Source: an uncultured Lysobacterales bacterium
Lineage (GTDB): Bacteria > Pseudomonadota > Gammaproteobacteria > Xanthomonadales > SZUA-36
NCBI GenBank assembly: GCA_937927755.1
Contig: CALBDB010000173.1
Location: 1 to 45,795, forward strand
Reading direction: 5' to 3'
DNA: 45,795 bases
This document shows positions 35,017 to 42,121 of this stretch, in pieces. The notes under the pieces were generated by a model. It searched no databases. It saw only the letters and a program-made list of their open reading frames with translations, and was not told where the DNA came from. The number at the start of each line of letters is the position of its first letter. The stretch's first letter is position 1. The position numbers and the translations under genes were made by a program.

Positions 35017-35960
35017 TCGGAGTCCTCCTGGTTTTCGGAAGCATCTTGCCGTTCGGCAGCTTCCCGCCTGTTGAGACTCCAGGCCACTGTTCCGAAGAGA
35101 CCAGCCATGGCTCCCGCCATGATGGGAATCTTGGACAGCACCTCCCAGGTCAGCGGCGGCATAGGTGTTGTTTCCACATTGGATTTGAACCCGATGTTTT
35201 CAAAAGGAACGTCAGAGAGGTAGAGCCAGGCTGTTCCGCCGGCCTCGTGCTCGCCATAAATGTGGTCTATGTAACGTTCCGGCTGTGTTTTGATGCGAGC
35301 CCGGGCCTCGAACAGCAGGGAATCACGCCGGCCAAATTTCAACGCGCCGGTTGGGCAGGACTCGGCGCAGGCCGGAAGCCGCCCTTCCGCGAGCCGTGTG
35401 TGGGCGCACATCTGGCATTTTCCAATGACCGCAAACATGCCACCTTCCCATTCGAACTTGGGGACATCAAACGGACAGGCCATTATGCAATAACGACAGC
35501 CAATGCAACGGTCTGCACTGTAGAGGATTGGCCCAAGTTCGGACTTGGTCATTGCCCCGACCGGGCATACTGACACACAGGTGGGTTCCAGGCACTGCAT
35601 GCATTGAGTCTTGATATTACGGGTGACCTCGTTGCCATCTGTGTCGCAGCCGGTCGCCGGGTTGACGACAGTCCACTGGTCAAAGCGCAGTTCCTCCGGG
35701 TCCCAGGAGCCGGGGAAATCCGCAGTTAAATCAGTGTTGTCCGGCAAGTCATTTGCCTGCTTGCATGCCCGCATACATTGCCGGCAACCGATGCATCGTG
35801 TTACATCAACCAACACGGAAGGGGTTTGTGCGTAACTGGGTACATGTGCATTCACGCTGGTAGGTGAAAGGACGGCCAGGCCTGTTCCGCCTGCCAGGCC
35901 CTGCAGGAACCGTCTGCGGTTAAACTCGTGCGTTTCGGTTTTGTGCTGGTTTTTTTTCAT
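35013..35960 (-). CDS. Tat-exported four-cluster ferredoxin subunit, HybA-like (module 1)
   Basis: A 315-residue periplasmic iron-sulfur protein. A Tat signal (FNRRRFLQGLAGGTGLAVLS) is followed by four cysteine clusters for 4Fe-4S centres: CIGCRQCMRAC, CMQCLEPTCVSVC, CIGCRYCIMAC and CQMC with the later CAESC. A C-terminal transmembrane helix (IPIMAGAMAGLFGTVAW) anchors it. This is the HybA/HmcB/DsrO layout that bridges an NrfD-type quinone subunit and a periplasmic partner. It overlaps both neighbours by 4 bp (ATGA), so cytochrome, ferredoxin and NrfD are tightly coupled. Confidence 0.92.
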   Translation of the reverse strand: MKKNQHKTETHEFNRRRFLQGLAGGTGLAVLSPTSVNAHVPSYAQTPSVLVDVTRCIGCRQCMRACKQANDLPDNTDLTADFPGSWDPEELRFDQWTVVNPATGCDTDGNEVTRNIKTQCMQCLEPTCVSVCPVGAMTKSELGPILYSADRCIGCRYCIMACPFDVPKFEWEGGMFAVIGKCQMCAHTRLAEGRLPACAESCPTGALKFGRRDSLLFEARARIKTQPERYIDHIYGEHEAGGTAWLYLSDVPFENIGFKSNVETTPMPPLTWEVLSKIPIMAGAMAGLFGTVAWSLNRREAAERQDASENQEDSE

Positions 35961-36901
35961 TTTCTTTTCATCTTGTCAAAGACATACCAGCCAAACATCC
36001 AGCCGAGCAGTAAGCCAACCAGCAGGCCCAGAACCGAAACAGTCCATAGTTTCTTGCGGGCACTGTCCAGCATCCAGGTTAAAGTCCGTACTTCTTCATA
36101 CAGTTCCAGCGCAGTCTTGCCACCGGTCAGGTATTGACCCTTGGTAGCCTCCATTAGCTGCTCACGCATTTCAGGTAGCTGGGCACTGGAGTGCACCATG
36201 TCAGCGTGGCAGCGGCCACAGACTTCGGTGCCCACGTGAAGGTTGTGGCCGGGCGCGCCAGCACCCTCGATGACATTCTCGGGTTCGACGGATACCGGCA
36301 TATGACAACTATTGCAATGCAGCCCTTCCAGTTGGTGCGTTGCGTGTGCGAAGTCCTCGAGACGCTGGGAGTGGCAGGCGCCACAGAGCAGGTCACCGCC
36401 CTTTGAACGCATGGTCTGGGCATGGACCCCGTGACAGTCAAAGCAACGGATGTCATTCTGGTTATGCCGGCTTAGTTGCCATTCCTGGTAGGTTTTCTTG
36501 TGGCAGTCCCGGCATACTTCCGACGTAATGGGCAGGGGCATTTCAGCGTCTTGCTTGGTGTGCCCTTTGCTCATGATGCCGTGGCAGGATTCGCAGGTGA
36601 CGCCGGGGTGTGAAAAGGTCCCAGCCTCGACGTCCGCACCGGTGGCGTGGCATTCAAGACAGGAGAAATCGCTGCCCAGTTCTTTCCAGATTTCCTGGAA
36701 ACCATTGGAAAAAGCCCGGGCATGTGGTGATTCCTTCCACTGCTCATACTCGTCCTTATGGCACATACGACATTTTCGGGATCCCTCATAGTTAGCTGCT
36801 TGATCAGTTGCCTGGTCAGTTGTCTGGTCAGCTGCCTGGGCAACAGAAACAATCAACAGGAGGAACACGAAACACAGGGCTTTCTTCGTTGTTGAGATCA
36901 T
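35957..36901 (-). CDS. Membrane-anchored octaheme cytochrome c (module 1)
   Basis: A secreted c-type cytochrome with eight CXXCH sites, near residues 44, 81, 103, 130, 153, 173, 196 and 228 (CRMCH, CLECH, CESCH, CRDCH, CFDCH, CGACH, CNSCH, CGRCH). A signal peptide (about 1-24) is followed by a short repeat-like DQTTDQATDQAAN stretch. One C-terminal helix (VLGLLVGLLLGWMFGWYVF) anchors it with a basic tail. The first hemes resemble the cytochrome c554/NrfH-type WKESPHARAF pattern. I chose the ATG at 36901 because AGGAT lies at the right distance; one at 36907 is possible. An FNR-like box lies about 90 bp upstream. Confidence 0.9.
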   Translation of the reverse strand: MISTTKKALCFVFLLLIVSVAQAADQTTDQATDQAANYEGSRKCRMCHKDEYEQWKESPHARAFSNGFQEIWKELGSDFSCLECHATGADVEAGTFSHPGVTCESCHGIMSKGHTKQDAEMPLPITSEVCRDCHKKTYQEWQLSRHNQNDIRCFDCHGVHAQTMRSKGGDLLCGACHSQRLEDFAHATHQLEGLHCNSCHMPVSVEPENVIEGAGAPGHNLHVGTEVCGRCHADMVHSSAQLPEMREQLMEATKGQYLTGGKTALELYEEVRTLTWMLDSARKKLWTVSVLGLLVGLLLGWMFGWYVFDKMKRK

Positions 36902-36986
36902 CACCATATCCTTTCAGGAGGCCCGCCAGGCGGCGGATTTATCTGATAACTTATGTTCAGATTACTCCTGCGAATGGAGGGGGTAA

Positions 36987-37000
36987 TTGATCTATGTCAA
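36987..37000 (-). promoter_or_regulatory. FNR/Anr-like binding site upstream of module 1
   Basis: Read on the plus strand the site is TTGAT-CTAT-GTCAA, matching the FNR consensus TTGAT-N4-ATCAA at 9 of 10 positions and set in a wider AATTGA/TCAATT symmetry. If it acts at -41.5, transcription would start near 36952, with TAATCT at the -10 position, about 50 nt before the cytochrome ATG. That fits an oxygen-responsive, activator-dependent promoter for the cassette. Confidence 0.6.
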
Positions 37001-37126
37001 TTAAAGAGTGCGGATGTCAATTATACTGTGAAATCATTGAAATGGGTACAGTTTCGCGGATCGGGCATCACCACAGGAATGACGATATTGTCGTAGATTA
37101 ATTAGCAGTGTGACCTGGCTGGCGCC

Positions 37127-37915
37127 TTATAAACTCAGCCACTGTAAATCGCTTTTTGGATTCGTGGGTAAAACCCGGTATAACCAGCCCCTGAAATAGG
37201 GATCCTTTTCGACCAGCGAGGGATTTGAACTGGCGTCGTCGTTGACCTCGATAACCTGTCCGCTCAGGGGGCACATGATTTCATGCGTCAACCCATCCAG
37301 CGTAGTGGCCTGGCCACAGGGTATCCCTTGCAGCAACTCGTCACCGGTGGTTGCCAGCTCGAACTCCCGGATCCCATCGATCGATTTCATGAACAGGTCA
37401 CTGACGCCGATTCTTGCCGTGCCCTCGTCTTCCATGAGTGCCCAGCTTATATGACCGAGCCTGTAATAATTTGCGGGGGAGGGAACGTAGCTCATGGCGC
37501 GGCTGTGCTCCAGACCGGCCGAGTCGGCCTCCTCCAGCAAGGTGCTGCAACGCAGGCTGCAATTGACGATCGCTAACAATTCATCGGCAGTGAACGGCTT
37601 TGGAATATAGGCGATGGCGCCTGTTGAAGTCAGGCTTTTAACGGCGTTTTCCACGGTGGAATAGCCGGTCATCATGATAACGGGGGTATGAATGCCCCTG
37701 CGAACCAGTTCTTCCAGGAATTGGAAGCCGTTCAGTTCGGGCATCATGATGTCACAGAGCATCAGGCGAAACTCATTGTTTTCCAGTTGTTTTAGGGCGT
37801 CGGCGGCGTGTTCTGCAGTCGCTACCATCATCCCCTCCGAGCCGCAGATTTTCGCCACGGCCTGGGTCACTGTATGTTCATCGTCAATGACGAGGATGTC
37901 CTGTTTCTGGTTCAT
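37127..37915 (-). CDS. Response regulator: receiver domain fused to a GcvH-like domain without lipoyl lysine
   Basis: A 262-residue cytosolic protein. The N-terminal receiver domain (about 5-122) has all key residues: Asp11/Asp12 (VIDDEH), phosphoacceptor Asp55 (LCDIMMPELNG), Thr83 and Lys106 (YIPKPF). The C-terminal part (about 155-252) aligns with glycine-cleavage H protein: HISWALMEDEGTARIGVSD, then CPLSGQVIEVND and EKDPYFRGWLYRV. At the place of the lipoylated Lys the sequence reads LDGLTHE, so Asp207/Gly208 replace it and lipoylation there is impossible. No DNA-binding domain is present. The start overlaps the kinase stop by 4 bp (ATGA), so kinase and regulator are made together. Confidence 0.88.
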   Translation of the reverse strand: MNQKQDILVIDDEHTVTQAVAKICGSEGMMVATAEHAADALKQLENNEFRLMLCDIMMPELNGFQFLEELVRRGIHTPVIMMTGYSTVENAVKSLTSTGAIAYIPKPFTADELLAIVNCSLRCSTLLEEADSAGLEHSRAMSYVPSPANYYRLGHISWALMEDEGTARIGVSDLFMKSIDGIREFELATTGDELLQGIPCGQATTLDGLTHEIMCPLSGQVIEVNDDASSNPSLVEKDPYFRGWLYRVLPTNPKSDLQWLSL

Positions 37916-39780
37916 ATTCCCACCGGAATTCTGATAGTAAATGTGGTTCCAACGTCAACTTCACTGTCTACCACGATGGTCCCGTTGTGGTTATCCACGA
38001 TTCCCCAGGTAACCGCCAGGCCGAGACCGGTGCCCTTCTGGCCCTTGGTTGACATGAAAGGTTCGAAGAGTTTCGGAAGTTGTGATTTGGGGATGCCACA
38101 ACCGTCATCCGTTACCTGGATCTCGACGTACTCGTCGTCCCAGGCGGAATCAGCCTGTTCCCAGCGATGCCAGCCACAACCACTTTGCAGGCAGCCTTGA
38201 ACGAGGCCCTTCAAGGGCACCTCGAATACATAAATCGGGGAGCCGCACTGCGGACAGGTTTCCCCCTCTGCGATCAGCGAGGCCGAGCAATCCGGGCACA
38301 TCAGGTCGACATCCTCTTTCAAATCCGGCATGTCACCCAACTGGTGCCCGCTTGAGCCATACATGGGATCCAGATGGATAAGCCCGGTTTGTTTGCCCTT
38401 GCGGAATCGCATACTGATGGCCGGTTTGCCATCGACCTGAACTTTACGGTCAACCAGGTCATGTCGTTTCCGGCACAGTGCGCGCTTGATCTGGAGTGTA
38501 CCTGCGGGACCAAGGCTGATCACTTTGCTGGAAACCTTGATGGTGCCACCACCATCCCCGATGGCATCGCAGGCATTGACCAACAGGTTGATGAAAACCT
38601 GCTGAATCTGGTTGGCGTCAACCGTCGCGCTGGGAAGCGCGTCGTCCAGGTCCATGACCAGTTCAACCTGGCGCATGGAAAGCTGGTTCTCGACTACGGT
38701 GGCGGCTCGGTGGATGATTTGGTTAATATCGGCCTTGCGTTTCTTGGGCACCGTTTGACGGGAGAAATCCAGCAGGCTCTTGACGATCTCACGGCAGCGG
38801 ATGGTCTCGGAAACAATGACCTTGAGGTCATCGTTCATTTCGGGGCTGCCTTCCGACCGTTTAAGCAGGTAACTGCTGTTGGTGAGCACGGCTGTCAGCG
38901 GGTTGTTGATTTCGTGCGCCACGCCGGCTGCCAACCGTCCCAGTGATGCAAGTTTGTCCGACTGGAACAACTGCAAACGCGCATCCGCCAGGTTATCAGT
39001 CATGCTGTTGAAAGACTTGCCCAGCATGCCAATTTCGTCCTCCCGCTTTACCTCGACCCGGTAATTCAGGTTGCCACCTGCAATCTCCCGTGTGGCTGTC
39101 AGCAGATCCCGGACGGGCCGGTCGATCCACCAACGCACCAGGAAGCCGATCATCACGCTCAGCACGATGATGGCGCTGATCGCCAGCATGGTGATGGCTA
39201 CCTGGCTTTGACGGATGGTTTCATCGACCTCGGTGAGCGGGATGGTAACGTCCAGCACACCCAGCACGGTTTGTGATTCCGGGTGTGCGTGACAATTCGC
39301 CGTCCAGCAGCTTTCTTCATTGTAAATGGGATTGATGATGCCCATTGTCCGTTGGGAGTCAGGTGCGTGGCGGAAAATGCGCACGTGTTCCTGCTTCTTG
39401 AGGTTTTTCAGCGGCTCGCCTGTCAGGTGGCAGCGGAAGCACGTGGCGGCCTCGATGGTGACCATTTTTCCGACAGAGGATAAATCCGACGAATAGATCA
39501 CCTCACCATCCTTGTTGAATACGTTGATAATTTCGATGGTTTCCTGGCTGCCGATGCGAAGGATGCCAGCCTGTATCCGGCTGCGGTCAGCGTGCATCAT
39601 GTCGTAGCGCATGTCCGACTTCAGGTGTTCACTAAACTCGGTCGCGTGCCGCTCCACTTCCGTGAGCAGTGTCCTGTTCTGGGATTGAATATTGAAGTAA
39701 GCAAAAATGGCGATCGCAATGAGGATCGTCAGCACCGCACCGAAGGTCAGTCTCAGGCCTATTTTGCTATTTAACAACAT
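37912..39780 (-). CDS. Sensor histidine kinase with c-heme periplasmic domain and a cysteine-rich insertion in the ATPase domain
   Basis: A 622-residue inner-membrane kinase. Helices at about 8-28 and 195-217 flank a periplasmic sensor carrying CFRCH (114-118, a c-type heme motif) and CWTANCH (158-164, a CX4CH variant). HAMP follows (about 218-270), then the H box VAHEINNPLTA with His289 and the ATPase domain: N box INLLVNACDAIGDG near 397-410, G1 VTDDGCGIP near 556 and G2 GTGLGL at 583. Between the N and G1 boxes sits an insert of about 130 residues (about 425-550) with CPDC (495, 498), CPQC (509, 512) and CLQSGC (530, 535), probably zinc ribbons. The receiver-GcvH regulator follows with a 4-bp overlap. 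Confidence 0.9.
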   Translation of the reverse strand: MLLNSKIGLRLTFGAVLTILIAIAIFAYFNIQSQNRTLLTEVERHATEFSEHLKSDMRYDMMHADRSRIQAGILRIGSQETIEIINVFNKDGEVIYSSDLSSVGKMVTIEAATCFRCHLTGEPLKNLKKQEHVRIFRHAPDSQRTMGIINPIYNEESCWTANCHAHPESQTVLGVLDVTIPLTEVDETIRQSQVAITMLAISAIIVLSVMIGFLVRWWIDRPVRDLLTATREIAGGNLNYRVEVKREDEIGMLGKSFNSMTDNLADARLQLFQSDKLASLGRLAAGVAHEINNPLTAVLTNSSYLLKRSEGSPEMNDDLKVIVSETIRCREIVKSLLDFSRQTVPKKRKADINQIIHRAATVVENQLSMRQVELVMDLDDALPSATVDANQIQQVFINLLVNACDAIGDGGGTIKVSSKVISLGPAGTLQIKRALCRKRHDLVDRKVQVDGKPAISMRFRKGKQTGLIHLDPMYGSSGHQLGDMPDLKEDVDLMCPDCSASLIAEGETCPQCGSPIYVFEVPLKGLVQGCLQSGCGWHRWEQADSAWDDEYVEIQVTDDGCGIPKSQLPKLFEPFMSTKGQKGTGLGLAVTWGIVDNHNGTIVVDSEVDVGTTFTIRIPVGI

Positions 39781-39802
39781 GGTTCACCCAAAGGGGTGGT
39801 TA

Positions 39803-39940
39803 TCAACTCGAATCATTGCCCTTCTTGTCCGGCGTTGAGAGATACTTGATCAGGTAGACAAACAAGCCCCAGAAACATAACAAAAGCAGGTACTCGAGAC
39901 CTTTTGTTTCAAAGATGTTCACATAAGTAAATGAATCCAT
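39803..39940 (-). CDS. 45-residue one-helix membrane protein, HmcD-like by position
   Basis: A short gene with a good ribosome site (GGGAG five bases before the ATG) placed between the NrfD subunit and the kinase. The product begins MDSFTYVNIFETKGLEYLLL, has one transmembrane helix at about residues 15-34 (LEYLLLLCFWGLFVYLIKYL) and a short polar tail (STPDKKGNDSS). In the Hmc complex of Desulfovibrio, the subunit after HmcA (cytochrome), HmcB (ferredoxin) and HmcC (NrfD) is HmcD, a membrane protein of nearly this size. The order here is the same. Homology over such a short sequence cannot be proven by eye, so the HmcD name rests on size, topology and position. Confidence 0.75.
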   Translation of the reverse strand: MDSFTYVNIFETKGLEYLLLLCFWGLFVYLIKYLSTPDKKGNDSS

Positions 39941-39962
39941 ACTAACTCCCTAGATTCCTTTG

Positions 39963-41162
39963 TTAATGATCTGCACTAAAAACAGGCATACGGGTAACAA
40001 ACCAGCGGAATACCCAGAGTTCAGAGAAAATCACCATGAACGTTACTACGAACTCTTGCCAGGTCGGGATATAGTGTACATCCGCATACCAGTTATAGCA
40101 GATCACGGAAACATTCATTCGGTTGAGTACGATGCCGATCAATGCCATGACGGCGGCAATCTTGATGATTCTCAAACTCCGGTGTTTGAAACCGAATGCA
40201 AACATCAATGCCGGAATCAAGACGAATCCGATCACCTCGACCAGGTACCACAGACCCCAACCATCAACGATCAAGTCCCATTGCCCGTCATGGATAAAAA
40301 GCAGCGCCTTGAAAAAGTAATAAACAAACATGGTAATGGCGGCGCCTTTTGCCAGTCCAAAGACGATGTCGTCAAAGTGGTCATGATGTTTCTCGGGAAT
40401 CAAGCGGCTGAACACCCTGTGGCTGACAGTCCCCTCGACAATAATCATGGCCAAACCTGCATAAATGCTGGAGACAAAAAACAGTATCGGGATGAACTCC
40501 GACCACCACAGTGGGTGAACTTTGGGTTTGGCCATCAGGAACAATGCGCCGAGACCTGATTGGTGCAGTATCGACAAGGTTATACCCAGGATGACGGTGC
40601 CCAGAGTCAGCTTCTTGAGAAATCTTTTTGCTTTTTCCAGGTGTAACCATTCCGCGATCACCGGTGAGAACTCGACGAATTCTGCAATCATGTAGAGCAG
40701 GAAATGCCAACAGATCAGGAACAACACGGAACTGAACCCGAAGGAGTTACCGATGTAGGGGTTCGGAGCGTTCCAGGGTCGTCCAATATCGAACAGCAGG
40801 GCGGCGCCATAGAATGAATAGGCGAGCAAACCGTTCAAAACGGTCGCACGTACAATGCCGTGGTACTTGTCGACGCCCATGACATAAACCACGAAGGTTA
40901 TGACATAGGCGCCACCGGCCAGGGCAACACCGGTTACCACGTCGAAACCCATCCAAAGACCCCAGGGAGTTTCCTGCGACAGGTTGGTTACCGATCCCAG
41001 GCCATGGATAAAGCGGTAAACCAAAATGCCCACACCGGTCAGTATCACCGGGATCGAAATGATGTTGAACGGTGTGAGCCAGGGACCGCGTGGCTTTAAC
41101 TCCTGGATCAGGAAGCTGAAGAAGTTGCCAAATGAATCGGTTATTGCGACATCCTTATTCAT
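39963..41162 (-). CDS. NrfD/HybB-type quinone-interacting membrane subunit (module 2, HmcC-like)
   Basis: A 399-residue integral membrane protein with about ten helices, of the NrfD/HybB superfamily. It carries the same conserved block as module 1 (ETPWGLWMGFDVVTGVALAGG), plus DIGRPWNAPNPY and the late LNRMNVSVICY. I chose the ATG at 41162 (MNKDVAITDSFGNF). It overlaps the ferredoxin stop (ATGAATAA) and has GAGG upstream. A longer frame reaches 41273 inside the ferredoxin gene and adds 37 unlikely residues. It is followed by the HmcD-like small gene after 22 bp. Confidence 0.9.
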   Translation of the reverse strand: MNKDVAITDSFGNFFSFLIQELKPRGPWLTPFNIISIPVILTGVGILVYRFIHGLGSVTNLSQETPWGLWMGFDVVTGVALAGGAYVITFVVYVMGVDKYHGIVRATVLNGLLAYSFYGAALLFDIGRPWNAPNPYIGNSFGFSSVLFLICWHFLLYMIAEFVEFSPVIAEWLHLEKAKRFLKKLTLGTVILGITLSILHQSGLGALFLMAKPKVHPLWWSEFIPILFFVSSIYAGLAMIIVEGTVSHRVFSRLIPEKHHDHFDDIVFGLAKGAAITMFVYYFFKALLFIHDGQWDLIVDGWGLWYLVEVIGFVLIPALMFAFGFKHRSLRIIKIAAVMALIGIVLNRMNVSVICYNWYADVHYIPTWQEFVVTFMVIFSELWVFRWFVTRMPVFSADH

Positions 41163-42057
41163 TTCTTGCGCCCTCTTTGTCAACATCAAACTCGAGAGTA
41201 AATTCACTCTCCGGGTCAGATCTGCCGGCATCCGCCAGCGCATTGATCCCCAGCAGAAAAGCCGGGACACCAAAGAGAATCATGGGTACGGCATAGAGAA
41301 ACTCTTTTGTGTATTCCGGGTAAGGTCGTTTGCCGAGGTCAGTTCTGAACCCTATCTGGTCAAAGGGTACGGCAGACAGGTAGATGTATCCGGTGCCGCC
41401 AACTTCGTGCTCGCCATAAATATGGTGCACGTATTTGTCCGGATAGCTGTAAATGCGGTGCCTGGCAATTTCAAGATTTTTCAGGCGGGACCCAAACATG
41501 AGCGCGTCCGTAGGACAGGCAGAGACACAGGCGGGTTTCTGGCCTTCCTCCAGGCGCTCGAAACACATGGTGCATTTCTGCAGCTTCGGGTTCCAATCGT
41601 TGTACTCGAACTTGGGCATGTCAAATGGACAGGAAACCATGCAGAAGCGGCAGCCGATACACTTGTTGCCCCGCCAGACTACTGGACCACCCTTCATTTG
41701 CTTCATGGCCTCTGTCGGGCATGCGGTCGCACAGGCAGCCTGGTAGCAGTGCATACACTGTTTCTTGACAAATACGTCGCCTTTTTCCGTTTCGAATTTA
41801 TTGACGACGGTGAATTGATTCTCACTGGTATTGCGGTGTGCCTCCAGCGCGCCGTCATTGAGAACATCAGGTACATGCATATCCCACGTTTCGCCGCAGG
41901 CAACTTCACATGCCCGGCAACCGATGCAACGGGTGGTGTCCACCAGAATGCCGACAAACTCTTCCGGGTCGTGTTGTTCCTGGGCGCGTGCCTTGTTGCA
42001 TGTCAACGCGGTTCCACCAACAACCAATGATGTTTTTAGAAAACCTCGTCTATCCAT
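41155..42057 (-). CDS. Tat-exported four-cluster ferredoxin subunit, HmcB/HybA-like (module 2)
   Basis: A 300-residue periplasmic iron-sulfur protein. The Tat motif is at the very start (MDRRGFLKTSLVVGGTAL). Four 4Fe-4S cluster motifs follow: CIGCRACEVAC, CMHCYQAACATAC, CIGCRFCMVSC and CTMC with CVSAC. A C-terminal helix (AVPMILFGVPAFLLGI) is followed by a charged tail. It is a paralogue of the module 1 ferredoxin in layout. AAGGAG stands upstream of the ATG. Between it and the cytochrome gene lies a hairpin that may affect relative expression. Confidence 0.92.
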   Translation of the reverse strand: MDRRGFLKTSLVVGGTALTCNKARAQEQHDPEEFVGILVDTTRCIGCRACEVACGETWDMHVPDVLNDGALEAHRNTSENQFTVVNKFETEKGDVFVKKQCMHCYQAACATACPTEAMKQMKGGPVVWRGNKCIGCRFCMVSCPFDMPKFEYNDWNPKLQKCTMCFERLEEGQKPACVSACPTDALMFGSRLKNLEIARHRIYSYPDKYVHHIYGEHEVGGTGYIYLSAVPFDQIGFRTDLGKRPYPEYTKEFLYAVPMILFGVPAFLLGINALADAGRSDPESEFTLEFDVDKEGARNE

Positions 42058-42091
42058 TATGTCTCCTTAACCCTGGCGGGGTCTGAGTCTT

Positions 42092-42117
42092 GCCGGCGTA
42101 TTACATTTTTCGCCGAC
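42092..42117 (-). other. Intercistronic hairpin between cytochrome and ferredoxin genes
   Basis: On the minus strand GTCGGCG and CGCCGGC pair (7 bp, one G-U) around a 12-base AT-rich loop. There is no T tract after it. It may protect the cytochrome mRNA end or tune subunit ratio, rather than terminate. Confidence 0.35.
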
Positions 42118-42121
42118 AGTG

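Noticed and set aside
37127-37915. A genuine lipoylated GcvH of the glycine cleavage system
   Set aside because: A receiver domain precedes it, the lipoyl Lys is missing, and no gcvT or gcvP gene is near.
39960-40559. Plus-strand frame of 199 residues opposite the module 2 NrfD gene
   Set aside because: Hydrophilic shadow of a membrane protein gene; no family match seen.
41026-42030. Plus-strand open frame of 334 residues opposite the module 2 ferredoxin gene
   Set aside because: It is the complement of a gene with clear cluster motifs; its own translation shows no domain or ribosome site.
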